DNA from: Longimicrobium sp.
Lineage (GTDB): Bacteria > Gemmatimonadota > Gemmatimonadetes > Longimicrobiales > Longimicrobiaceae
Length of the DNA: 64,000 nucleotides
Assembly: GCA_036377595.1 (NCBI GenBank)
Contig: DASUYB010000006.1
Coordinates: forward strand, 39,350 to 103,349
Direction of reading: 5' to 3'
A model generated the notes under the pieces. The model ran no database searches. It was not told the DNA's origin and saw nothing but the letters and a program-made list of their open reading frames with translations. Position 1 is the stretch's first letter, and every line of letters starts with the position of its first letter. Of the stretch, positions 26,425 to 34,545 are shown in pieces. The translations under genes and the position numbers were made by a program.

Positions 26425-27760
26425 CCACCGGCGCCGGCTCCTCCACCGCCCGCGCGGAAACATGGCAGAGCCGCACCGTCGTCACCCGGCGCTCCTCGGT
26501 CTCCTCCACGCGCAGCTCCATGTCGCCGTCCACGCCGGGTGCGGGAACGACGTCGCCCACCACGGGGACGCGGCCCAGGGTGCCGAAGACGTAGCCGCCC
26601 AGCGTGTCGAACTCCTCCTCGGGAAGGCGCAGGCCGAAGCGCTCGTTCACCTCGCCCAGCGACACGGCGCCGTCGATCAGCACGTCGCCCTCGGGGGTGG
26701 GCTCGAACTCGGGCTCGGGCTCGTCGTACTCGTCGGCGATCTCGCCCACGATCTCCTCGAGCAGGTCCTCCATGGTCACCAGCCCGTGCGTGCCGCCGTA
26801 CTCGTCCAGCACGATGGCCAGGTGCACCTTCTGCTGCCTGAGCTCCTGCAGCAGCTCGCTCACCAGCTTGGTGCCGGGGACGAAGTAGGCCGGGCGCAGG
26901 ATGGCGCGGATGTCGAACCCCGTCTGCTCCAGCTCCTCGCGCCGCGCGAGGAGGGGGAGGAGGTCCTTCATCAGGATCACGCCCACGATGGAGTCGACCG
27001 TCCCCTCGTACACGGGGTAGCGCGAGTGGCCCTCCTCGAGGGCCACGCGGACCAGCTCGTCGAAGGTGATCTCCACGGGCACGGCCACCATCGCCGTGCG
27101 CGGCGTCATCACCTCGCGCGCCACCGTCTCGGCGAACTCGAACACCCCGCGGATCATGTCGCGCTCGTCGCTCTCGATCTCTCCCGGATCCGTCCCGTGC
27201 GTCACCAGCATGCGCAGCTCCTCGGGGGTCTGCATCAGCGGGTGCAGGCCGGCCTGGCGCACGCCGAACAGGCGCAGGAAGCCGCGGACGATGAACGAAA
27301 GGGGACGGGTGATGGGGAAGAGCGCCGCCGCCAGGATCTCCAGGAAGGGGACGGAGACGTGCGCGGTGATCCACTCCGCGCGGTTCACGGCGATCAGCTT
27401 GGGCACCTGCTGCCCCAGCGTGGCGTGCAGGAGGATGACCAGCGCGAAGGAGAGGATGCGGGCGGGGACGGGAAGGAGGCCCAGCGGCCCCCAGAAGCGG
27501 TCGGCGGCCACCACGGCGAACCATCCCAGCAGCACGGTGAGGGTGCTGCGGCCGATCTGCGCCGAGAACACCAGCTCTTCCAGCCGTTCGATCGGCGGCA
27601 GCACGCGCTGCGAGCGCGGATCGCCCAGGCGGACGTTCTGTTCGATGCGGGAGCGGCGGACCGCGATGAGCGCGAACTCGGCCGCCGCCAGGAAGGCGTT
27701 GGCGGCAACGAGGGCCAGGGCTATGAAAAGGGAGAGACTACTCGGGCCGGGGTCGTCCAT
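26417..27760 (-). CDS. CNNM/CorC (HlyC) family membrane protein
   Basis: 447 residues. The N-terminal DUF21/CNNM domain has three to four membrane helices (LFIALALVAANAFLAAAEFAL; LVILLHATLGQQVPKLIAV). A CBS-domain pair (about 205-330) carries VMTPRTAMVAV and YGGTHGLVTMEDLLEEIVGEI. The C-terminal CorC_HlyC PAS-like domain follows (VLIDGAVSLGEVNERFGLRLP). Family members are linked to magnesium or cobalt efflux and have been mislabelled haemolysins. The stop lies in a heptamer repeat. Confidence 0.9.
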   Translation of the reverse strand: MDDPGPSSLSLFIALALVAANAFLAAAEFALIAVRRSRIEQNVRLGDPRSQRVLPPIERLEELVFSAQIGRSTLTVLLGWFAVVAADRFWGPLGLLPVPARILSFALVILLHATLGQQVPKLIAVNRAEWITAHVSVPFLEILAAALFPITRPLSFIVRGFLRLFGVRQAGLHPLMQTPEELRMLVTHGTDPGEIESDERDMIRGVFEFAETVAREVMTPRTAMVAVPVEITFDELVRVALEEGHSRYPVYEGTVDSIVGVILMKDLLPLLARREELEQTGFDIRAILRPAYFVPGTKLVSELLQELRQQKVHLAIVLDEYGGTHGLVTMEDLLEEIVGEIADEYDEPEPEFEPTPEGDVLIDGAVSLGEVNERFGLRLPEEEFDTLGGYVFGTLGRVPVVGDVVPAPGVDGDMELRVEETEERRVTTVRLCHVSARAVEEPAPVAE

Positions 27761-27877
27761 CGGATGTCTGGGGGGTGACCCGGGGCCCCGCGAACCGGGA
27801 CCCCGCAGGCACGCGGCGCCGCGGGCTCACGGGGGTCTGTGTGGGGTCCCCCCGCGACCGCGCCGCCACGTGGGGCG

Positions 27878-28156
27878 TCAGGCCGCTGCGCTCTCGGCCT
27901 CGGCGCCCGGAGCGTTCACGATCACCGGCCGGCAGAACCGCAGGCCGATGCTCTCCAGCTCCTTCAGCTCCTTGTCCTTGAGCTGCGGATAGCGCTCGGA
28001 CAGGAACTCCACTGTATCCTTCATCCACTCCACCTGCTGTTCGTCGGTGGCCTGGAGCACGCCGCAGCGGTGGATGTGCGAGAACAGCTCGTTGCGCGCC
28101 TCGTCCAGCACCGACGGGCGGCTGGGCTTTCTGTCCCGGTCTCGGTTACGACTCAA
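27878..28156 (-). CDS. Small conserved-looking protein of unknown function
   Basis: 92 residues. A basic N-terminus (MSRNRDRDRKPSRPS) is followed by a helical segment (VLDEARNELFSHIHRCGV...QVEWMKDTVEFLSERYPQL). It ends in a short strand and an Ala-rich tail. No family recognised. Composition and third-position G/C fit a real gene. It is encoded just upstream of, and on the same strand as, the CorC-type gene (117-base gap). Confidence 0.65.
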   Translation of the reverse strand: MSRNRDRDRKPSRPSVLDEARNELFSHIHRCGVLQATDEQQVEWMKDTVEFLSERYPQLKDKELKELESIGLRFCRPVIVNAPGAEAESAAA

Positions 28157-28332
28157 ACGTGCCTCCTCATCTTCCTAAAGAAACGAACCCTCGCGCGGAG
28201 GGTGGAGCGTACGAACGCAGGTGTGCCGATAAATCTAACACTTTCCGGGCTTCCGCGAAACTGCTGCTCCCCGTTTTTTCGCCGGACGCCGGGGGATGGC
28301 GCGGGGCGGTGCGTCCGGTAGTTTCCGGGCGC

Positions 28333-29166
28333 ATGGATCCGTCTCGCCGTTCCTCCCGGACGCCGCGCGCGCGGCGGCTGGCCGGCCCCGCCTGGTGGGT
28401 GCCGATGGGGTACCGCGCCGCGTGGAGCGAGGCCGGCGCGTACCGCATCCACCGGGTCGAGGCCGGCGCGGGGAGCGAGACGGTGGTGCTGCTGCACGGG
28501 CTCAGCGGCTCGGCGCGGTGGTGGCAGCGCAACATCCCCGCCCTGGCCGTATCACGCCGCGTGGCCGTCCCCGACGTGGTGGGCTTCGGCCGCAGCCGCG
28601 CGCCGGGCCGGCTGCCGGACGTCCCCGCCGCGGCGGAGGTGCTGGCCGACTGGATCGCCTCCGTCTCCGCCGACCCCGTCCACCTCGTGGGCCACTCGAT
28701 GGGCGGGCACCTGGCCGTCCACATCGCCGCGTCCCGCCCCGAGCTGGTGCGGCGCCTGGTGCTGGTCGACGCGGCGGGGATCCCGCGGGCGCGGACGCCG
28801 CGGACGCTGCTGCGGCTGCTGTACGAGACCGGTCCGCCGCGCCGCTGGGGCGATCCGCGCTTCCTCCCCGTCATCTGGAGAGACGCGCTGACGGCCGGCC
28901 CCGTTACCGTCCTGCGCGGCCTGCGCCACATCCTGCGCGACGACGTGCGCCCGCTCCTCCCACGCATCACCGCGCCGACGCTGATCCTCTGGGGCGAGAA
29001 GGACGGCCTGGTGCCGCTGGACGCCGCCCGCGCGCTCCGCGCCGGCATCCCCGATTCTCGCTTGATGGTGATCCGCGGCGCGCACCACAATCCCATGATC
29101 GACCGCGCGGACGAATTCAACGCCGCCCTCCTGCGTTTCCTCGACGGCGGCGAGGTGGGCGAATGA
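28333..29166 (+). CDS. Alpha/beta-hydrolase
   Basis: 277 residues. Oxyanion region LLHGLSGSARWW, nucleophile elbow GHSMGG, acid in LILWGEKDGLVP and histidine in RGAHHNPMI make a complete triad. Substrate unknown; could be an esterase or C-C hydrolase. The ATG at 28333 is chosen; a longer frame reaches 28159 but its first 58 residues look non-coding. ATG at 28402 is another option. A period-9 palindrome follows the stop and a paralogous hydrolase lies beyond it. Confidence 0.85.
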   Translation: MDPSRRSSRTPRARRLAGPAWWVPMGYRAAWSEAGAYRIHRVEAGAGSETVVLLHGLSGSARWWQRNIPALAVSRRVAVPDVVGFGRSRAPGRLPDVPAAAEVLADWIASVSADPVHLVGHSMGGHLAVHIAASRPELVRRLVLVDAAGIPRARTPRTLLRLLYETGPPRRWGDPRFLPVIWRDALTAGPVTVLRGLRHILRDDVRPLLPRITAPTLILWGEKDGLVPLDAARALRAGIPDSRLMVIRGAHHNPMIDRADEFNAALLRFLDGGEVGE

Positions 29167-29175
29167 TCTTTTGGG

Positions 29176-29246
29176 CTCACGCAGAGTCAGCAGAGTCAGC
29201 AGTCAACTGCGCAGTTCAACTGCTGACCCTGCTGACTCTGCGTGAG
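29176..29246. repeat. Period-9 palindrome, copy 3
   Basis: Arms 29176-29202 and 29220-29246 (27 bases, one mismatch) start CTCACGCAGAGTCAGCAGAG as in copy 1. The centre contains AACTGCGCAGTT, a nested palindrome. It begins 9 bases after the hydrolase stop and ends 23 bases before the next start, so it separates two paralogous hydrolase genes. Confidence 0.9.
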
Positions 29247-29269
29247 ACATTCTGTTATCAGGAGATGCA

Positions 29270-30046
29270 ATGACGGCAGAGGGCGATGCAGCCGTCGCGT
29301 GGACGCGCGAGCGGTGGGTGCGCGTGGGCGACTACGATGTGCGCTACCGCGATGCGGGGGAAGGGCCGCCGGTGGTGCTGGTCCACGGCCTGGGCCTCTC
29401 CGCCGACTTCTGGGCGCGGAACGGGCCGCCGCTCGCCGCCGCCGGCTTCCGCGTGCTGGCGATGGACCTGCCGGGGTTCGGGAAGACGGAAGGCCCGCCC
29501 TTCCTCTCCGTCGAGGACCAGTCGGCGTGGGTCGCGCGCTGGGCCGACGCGCTGGGGATCGGCACGGCGGCGTACGTCGGCCACTCGGTGAGCGCACAGG
29601 CGGTGCTGCAGCTCGCCGCGGATCACCCCGAGCGCGTGGCCGCCCTCGTGCTCGCCGCGCCGACGGGCGATCCGGCGCCGCTCAGGCGGCTGCGGCAGGC
29701 GGCGGGGTTCGTGATGGACCCGGTGTTCGAGCCGCTGGGCCTGATCCCCGCCGTCGGCGAGCCGTACTTCCGCGCGGGGATCCCGCGCTGGCTGCGCACC
29801 TGGGCCGCGGCGGGAAAGCACGACGCGCTCGCGGCGGCGCGGCGGGCGCGCTGCCCCGGCGTGGTGGTGCTGGGGAAGCACGACCCCGTCGTCCGCCGCG
29901 GCTTCGCGCGGGACTTGGCGGAGGCGCTGCCGGGCGGGCGCTGCATCGAGCTGGAGCACGGCGCCCACGCCGTCGTCTTCGACGCGCACGAGGACTTCAA
30001 CCGCGAGGCCGTCGCCTTCCTGCGCGAGGTGGCGGCGCGGGGGTGA
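29270..30046 (+). CDS. Alpha/beta-hydrolase (paralogue of the preceding gene)
   Basis: 258 residues. LVHGLGLSADFW oxyanion strand, GHSVSA nucleophile elbow (serine present, small residues after it changed from MGG), GKHDPVV acid and EHGAHAVVF histidine. It resembles the preceding hydrolase in layout but not closely in sequence. Cytoplasmic, substrate unknown. ATG is preceded by CAGGAG. Confidence 0.85.
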   Translation: MTAEGDAAVAWTRERWVRVGDYDVRYRDAGEGPPVVLVHGLGLSADFWARNGPPLAAAGFRVLAMDLPGFGKTEGPPFLSVEDQSAWVARWADALGIGTAAYVGHSVSAQAVLQLAADHPERVAALVLAAPTGDPAPLRRLRQAAGFVMDPVFEPLGLIPAVGEPYFRAGIPRWLRTWAAAGKHDALAAARRARCPGVVVLGKHDPVVRRGFARDLAEALPGGRCIELEHGAHAVVFDAHEDFNREAVAFLREVAARG

Positions 30047-30125
30047 TCCGCATCGCCCCGGCCCACGTCGTGCGGCGAGAACGCGGTGCATCCCCCATCT
30101 CCATCCCCCACCCGGAGATCCTGCC

Positions 30126-31052
30126 GTGACCGTCATCGAATCCCCCGCCGGGACCGCGTGGCCCGCGCTGGCGCTGGACGCGTGGGAGCCGACGCGCGAC
30201 ACGCTGCACCTGTGGACGCAGGTGGCCGGCAAGGTGCGGATGGCGCTGGCGCCGCCGGTGAACCACTGGTGGCACGTGCCGCTCTACGTCTCCGCGCGCG
30301 GCCTGACCACCTCGGCGATCGCGTACGGCGAGGCGGGGACGTTCGAGATGGAGTTCGACTTCGTCTCGCACGAGTTGGTGATCGCCTGCAGCCACGGCGG
30401 CGCCCGCACGCTCAGGCTGGAGCCGCGCTCCGTGGCCGATTTCTACGCGGAGACGATGGCGCGGCTGCGCGAGCTGGGGATCGAGGTGCGGATCTGGCCC
30501 GTCCCCGTCGAGATCGCCGACCCGATCCCCTTCGCGGAGGACACCGTCCACGCGTCGTACGATCCGGAGTACGCGCACCGGTTCTGGCGCGTGCTGGCGC
30601 AGAGCACGCGGGTGATGACGGAGTTTCGCGGCCGGTTCCTGGGGAAGTGCAGCCCGGTGCACTTCTTCTGGGGGAGCTTCGACCTGGCGGTCACGCGCTT
30701 CAGCGGCCGCCGCGCGCCGCCGCACCCCGGCGCGCCGAACGTCGCCGACTCGGTGACGCGCGAGGCGTACTCGCACGAGGTCAGCAGCGCGGGCTTCTGG
30801 CCCGGCGGCGGCCCCATGCGCGAGGCCATCTTCTACGCCTACGCCTACCCCGCCCCCGACGGGTTCGGCGAGTGGAAGGCGCGCCCCGATGCCGCGAAGT
30901 GGTCGCCCGACTGGGGCGAGTTCATCCTCCCCTACGACGCCGTCCGCACCGCTGCGGACCCGGACGCCGCCCTCCACGCCTTCCTCGACACCACCTACGA
31001 AGCCGCCGCCGAGCTGGCGCGATGGGATCGGGCGGCGCTGGAGCGGGGATGA
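30126..31052 (+). CDS. DUF5996 family protein
   Basis: 308 residues, no signal or membrane segment. Characteristic stretches are LHLWTQVAGKVRMAL, NHWWHVPLYVSARGL, FWGSFDLAVTRFSGR and the end FILPYDAVR. These match the DUF5996 family, which has no known function. GTG at 30126 is chosen because it puts the conserved Trp-rich N-terminus in frame at normal length; the Shine-Dalgarno is weak (GGAGATCCTGCC). Confidence 0.8.
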   Translation: MTVIESPAGTAWPALALDAWEPTRDTLHLWTQVAGKVRMALAPPVNHWWHVPLYVSARGLTTSAIAYGEAGTFEMEFDFVSHELVIACSHGGARTLRLEPRSVADFYAETMARLRELGIEVRIWPVPVEIADPIPFAEDTVHASYDPEYAHRFWRVLAQSTRVMTEFRGRFLGKCSPVHFFWGSFDLAVTRFSGRRAPPHPGAPNVADSVTREAYSHEVSSAGFWPGGGPMREAIFYAYAYPAPDGFGEWKARPDAAKWSPDWGEFILPYDAVRTAADPDAALHAFLDTTYEAAAELARWDRAALERG

Positions 31053-31090
31053 TGCACCGGCGGGCCGAGATCGATCCGGGCGCCTGAAGG

Positions 31091-31218
31091 CGCGGCTGGA
31101 ACATTGGGAAGCCTGCTGCGCAGGCTGTGGCGGATACATGCGCTCGGGCTGCAGCCGTCCAGCCGACGAAAAACTAAGCCTCGCGCGGTTTGCGAGGCTT
31201 TCCAATGTTCCAGCCGCG
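31091..31218. repeat. Nested palindrome (three-stem element) between convergent genes
   Basis: Outer arms 31091-31114 (CGCGGCTGGAACATTGGGAA) and 31195-31218 pair with one mismatch. Inside are two more hairpins: AAGCCTGCTGCGCAGGCT (31109-31126) and AAGCCTCGCGCGGTTTGCGA (31177 to about 31200). AAGCCT can pair in more than one way, so alternative folds are possible. It lies just 3' of the DUF5996 gene and may be a two-way terminator or a small mobile repeat. Confidence 0.7.
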
Positions 31219-31253
31219 GGTTTACCCGCCCGTCCGAACCTCGCCGAAGGGCC

Positions 31254-32258
31254 TCACCCCGCGTCCAGCCGCTCGGCGATGGCCCAGGCGAGCAGCGGCA
31301 GCATCAGCTCGTGGTGGCCGGTGAGGTGGAAGCCGCGGCCTCCTCCCGATCTCGTCGGCCGCTCGACCACGTTCACGCGCGGGCGGTAGTGGCGCTGCAT
31401 GTCGAAGTCCGCCGCGGTGAAATTCCGCGGCCGCCCGTCATTCAGATTCCGCGCGACGGTCAGCGCCTTCAGGAACACCTCCGGCATCACCACCGCGCTG
31501 CCGAGGTTGATCACTACGCCGCCGTCATCCAGCGCCGGGAGCGCGGCGGCAAGCCGGCGGAAGTCCCGGTGCCCCGTGTCGCCGATCGCCGCGCCATTCG
31601 CGGCGGGGTGCTGGTGGATGATCTCGGCGCCGAGGGCGGGGTGCAGCGTGTACGGAATCCCCAGCCGGAAGGACTGCAGGAGGAGGGACAGCTCGGGGTA
31701 CGCCAGGTCGTTGCGCTCGTTCAGGTCGTGCGCGAGCGATTCTCCCATCCCCCACCCCTCGCGCATCCCGCGCTCGAAGGCGGCGTTCATGTCGCGCCCG
31801 GTCTCGTCCGCCATCCCGAACGAGCCGTCGGCCAGGCCGGCCTCCACGTCCTCGCTGGTGCCGCCCCAGCGCGCCATCTCGTAGTCGTGGATCCCCGCGG
31901 AGCCGTTGGAGGCGAGATGGGTGGCCGCCCCGCGCCGCACCAGGTCGATCAGCAGCGGCGCCAGCCCCGTCTTCACCACGTGCCCGCCCAGCATCCACAC
32001 GATCGCCCTGCGTCCCCGGACGGCGTCGGCGACGGCATCGGCGACGGCGAGGAAGGCCTCGGCCTGGAGGATGTGCGGGAGCGAGGCCAAGAACGCGGCG
32101 AAGGTGCGCTCGTCACGATCCGGCGGTGGCGAGGCGAACTGCCCGGCCAGCACCTTGTTGGGGCGGGTGGAGACGGGAAGGGTGCGCACCAGCGAAAGGT
32201 CCGCCTCGGGAGCGTTCCCTGAGGCGGACCCGCCGCTTCGGCCGTCGTCGCTGGTCAC
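31254..32258 (-). CDS. Deoxyhypusine-synthase-family-like protein
   Basis: 334 residues. IVWMLGGHVVKTGLAPLLIDL, ATHLASNGSAGIHDYE and VINLGSAVVMPEVFLKALTV follow the deoxyhypusine synthase fold pattern (NAD-binding Rossmann-like). Classic enzymes modify eukaryotic and archaeal eIF5A. Bacterial relatives often act in polyamine metabolism (for example homospermidine synthase-like) or are uncharacterised. I could not identify the catalytic lysine with certainty. The GTG start at 32258 is the best of few choices. It is downstream of the DUF3108 gene on the same strand (26-base gap). Confidence 0.6.
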   Translation of the reverse strand: MTSDDGRSGGSASGNAPEADLSLVRTLPVSTRPNKVLAGQFASPPPDRDERTFAAFLASLPHILQAEAFLAVADAVADAVRGRRAIVWMLGGHVVKTGLAPLLIDLVRRGAATHLASNGSAGIHDYEMARWGGTSEDVEAGLADGSFGMADETGRDMNAAFERGMREGWGMGESLAHDLNERNDLAYPELSLLLQSFRLGIPYTLHPALGAEIIHQHPAANGAAIGDTGHRDFRRLAAALPALDDGGVVINLGSAVVMPEVFLKALTVARNLNDGRPRNFTAADFDMQRHYRPRVNVVERPTRSGGGRGFHLTGHHELMLPLLAWAIAERLDAG

Positions 32259-32284
32259 GTGCGTTCGGGGGCGATGGGGATCGG

Positions 32285-33049
32285 TCAGGAGCCCGCGCGG
32301 TAGCTGCGCAGCGACATGGTGAGCGACCCCACCACCGGCACCCGGCTGCGGATCAGCACGGGGATGCGGCGCTCGTCGTCGGAGAAGTAGATCTCCGCGC
32401 GCCCGCCCTCGCCGAACAGGCCGTTGGTGCGGATGGTGGGCTGCACCACCACGGTGCGGAAGCGTCCGGCGGGAACGGTGACCGTCTCGCGCCGCAGCAC
32501 GCGCAGCACCACGGGGTTGCCGCTCTCCTTGAAGTAGCGGTTGAGCGTGTACGTGTCGCCCACCTCGAGCGGCAGGGTGCGCGCGAAGTACATGAACGAC
32601 AGGTCGTCGAGCGGGTTGGCGGTGGGGATGCTGCCCGTCTCGTTCTTGTCCAGCCGCCGGTAGGTGCGGCGCGCGATGTCGAACTCGTAGCTGCGGCTGC
32701 GATTGTAGCGCACCTCGTGCACGTCCTGGACGAAGCGCCGGGAGAAGAGCCCCTGCGTGTCGATCCACGTCTCGTAGCGGTCGTCGACGTGCGCCAGCGG
32801 CACGCCGCCCGACACCCGCATCCGTGCGTGCAGCGTGTGCGCGCCGCCGATGGTCTCCGAGCCGACCACCTCCAGGTAGCCGCTGCCGACGCTCAGCGCG
32901 CCCAGGCGCACCTGGTAGTCGGCGCGCTCGCCACTGGAGAACGGCAGGCGGCGCCCCGCGTCCTGCGGGCGCGCCGCGCCGGCCAGAAGCGCGACGGCGG
33001 CCAGCGCGGCCGCCGCGGCCCCGAATCTATGTCCACGAACCAGACGCAT
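32285..33049 (-). CDS. Exported DUF3108 protein
   Basis: 254 residues with a signal peptide (FGAAAAALAAVALLAGAARP). The mature part is beta-rich, with FSSGERADYQVRLGALSVGSG, DDLSFMYFARTLPLEVGDTY and IYFSDDERRIPVLIRSRVPV. These are features of DUF3108, a periplasmic or outer-membrane-associated fold. The ATG at 33049 gives a normal signal peptide; the frame extends to 33100. It lies directly after the GT2 gene and may act in envelope assembly. Confidence 0.75.
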   Translation of the reverse strand: MRLVRGHRFGAAAAALAAVALLAGAARPQDAGRRLPFSSGERADYQVRLGALSVGSGYLEVVGSETIGGAHTLHARMRVSGGVPLAHVDDRYETWIDTQGLFSRRFVQDVHEVRYNRSRSYEFDIARRTYRRLDKNETGSIPTANPLDDLSFMYFARTLPLEVGDTYTLNRYFKESGNPVVLRVLRRETVTVPAGRFRTVVVQPTIRTNGLFGEGGRAEIYFSDDERRIPVLIRSRVPVVGSLTMSLRSYRAGS

Positions 33050-33096
33050 CTCGTCGCTCCGAAAAGTCGTTCTCGATCGGTGGGGATCGAGTCCGT

Positions 33097-34545
33097 TCAT
33101 CCTTCTCCCGGCGGCTCTCCGCCTCCTCCGCCCCCGCCCGCGTCGCCGCTGGATGCGGGAGATGGACCGCCGGCCGCGTCGCCACCACTATCTCCGCCCT
33201 CGCCGATCTCTCCGCCGGTAGCGGACGGCTTGCGGCGCGGGCGGCGGGGGCGCGGCGGGCGCTTGCGCTTCTTCGGCGCCTCGCCCGGCTGCTCCGGCGC
33301 CGCATCAGAAGACGGCTCGGCGGCGTCCGGAGATTCAGCCGCGTCCGCCTGCCCCTCGGTTTCCGCGCGGCGCGAGCGATTCCGCTGGCGATTGCCGCGG
33401 CGCTTCTTCCGGGACGGCTGCGGCGCCTCGCCGCTCGCCTGCTCGCCGGCCGGCTGGTCGATCACGGGCTGCTCGATCACCGGCTGCTCGGCGACCGGCT
33501 GCGCATCCGCCGCCTCGGCCTGGGGACGCGGCGGGCGTTCGCGGTCGCGCGGGCGCTGCGTATCTCCCTGCGGCTGTTGCTGCTGAGGACGCTGGCGTCC
33601 CTCGTCCCCCTGCTGGCGCTCGCCGCGGCCGCGATTGCGGTTGCGCGGCGGGCGGCTGCGCTGGGACGGCGGCCCCGCCGCGGGCGATGCTTCCGGCGCG
33701 CGCTGCGGCTTCGGCTGCCGCGGCGGCTCGGCGACGGCGGCGACGGGCTCGGGCTGCGCCGGCTTCTGCGGGCGCTGCGCCTCGGGGAGCGCGGCGGCGG
33801 CGCGGGCCTCGGCGAGCCGCCGCGGCGCCTTGCGCACGAAGTCCCACAGCTCCACCGCGGTGCTCCACGGGCGGAAGCGCGTGGGCCGCTCGCGGCGGGT
33901 GTAGCGCAGCGAGACCTCCGCGTCTTCCGCGCGCCGCACGTGCGGGGCTACCGACAGCAGCAGCTCGGCGTTGGCCGCCCAGCCGTGCTTGGTCAGCAGC
34001 GGCTTGCCGTCGCGGTCCTGCAGCGCGCGCTTGAGCACCGACACACGGTACGCGCGGAAGCCCGAGAGCGGATCCCGGATCTCCTTCGGCAGCGGCGCGC
34101 GGGAGACCAGCCAGGGGAGGCCGCGGCGCGACCAGCGCAGGCTGCGCGGCAGCTCGCCCTCCGTCTCCTTCACCGTCGATCCGACGACGTCCGCGCCGCC
34201 TTCCAGCCGCTTGAGCAGGTGGGGGATGTCGTCGGGGCTCTCGGTGAAGTCCGCCTGCATCACCACCACCGCGTCGCGCTTGGGGTGGGTGGACATGCGC
34301 ACCGCTTCCTTGATCAGCCGCTCCACCGCCGGCGCGTAGCCGCCCGTCTTCTCGTTGCGCAGCACGGTGACGGGAAGGACGCGGCGGTACGGCTCCAGCA
34401 CCTCGCGCGTGTCGTCGGTGGACCCGTCGTCGAGCACCAGCACGTGGTAGTCGCGCGGGAACTCCTCCATCACCTGGCGGATCTTCCAGAGAAGCACGCC
34501 GATGGTGCGCGCCTCGTTCAGCGAGGGGATGCAGATGTAGATCAC
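33097..34545 (-). CDS. GT2-family glycosyltransferase with a long basic disordered tail
   Basis: 482 residues. Residues 1-230 are a GT-A fold: IPSLNEARTIGVLL opening, LVLDDGSTDDTREV, MQADFTESPDD metal-binding Asp and DPLSGFRAYRVSVLKRAL. These are typical of dolichol-phosphate-mannose-synthase-like enzymes. From about residue 250 on there is a low-complexity tail rich in Pro, Arg, Gln, Glu and Ala, with RNRNRGRGERQQ and RKKRRGNRQRNRSRR. It has no membrane anchor. The start overlaps the acyltransferase stop by four bases. It probably makes a lipid-linked sugar or modifies lipid A; the tail's role is unknown. Confidence 0.82.
   Translation of the reverse strand: MIYICIPSLNEARTIGVLLWKIRQVMEEFPRDYHVLVLDDGSTDDTREVLEPYRRVLPVTVLRNEKTGGYAPAVERLIKEAVRMSTHPKRDAVVVMQADFTESPDDIPHLLKRLEGGADVVGSTVKETEGELPRSLRWSRRGLPWLVSRAPLPKEIRDPLSGFRAYRVSVLKRALQDRDGKPLLTKHGWAANAELLLSVAPHVRRAEDAEVSLRYTRRERPTRFRPWSTAVELWDFVRKAPRRLAEARAAAALPEAQRPQKPAQPEPVAAVAEPPRQPKPQRAPEASPAAGPPSQRSRPPRNRNRGRGERQQGDEGRQRPQQQQPQGDTQRPRDRERPPRPQAEAADAQPVAEQPVIEQPVIDQPAGEQASGEAPQPSRKKRRGNRQRNRSRRAETEGQADAAESPDAAEPSSDAAPEQPGEAPKKRKRPPRPRRPRRKPSATGGEIGEGGDSGGDAAGGPSPASSGDAGGGGGGGEPPGEG

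Noticed and set aside
28159..28332. Longer start for the first alpha/beta-hydrolase
   Set aside because: The 58 extra codons have no pattern, and the region holds the promoter zone divergent from the small minus-strand gene.
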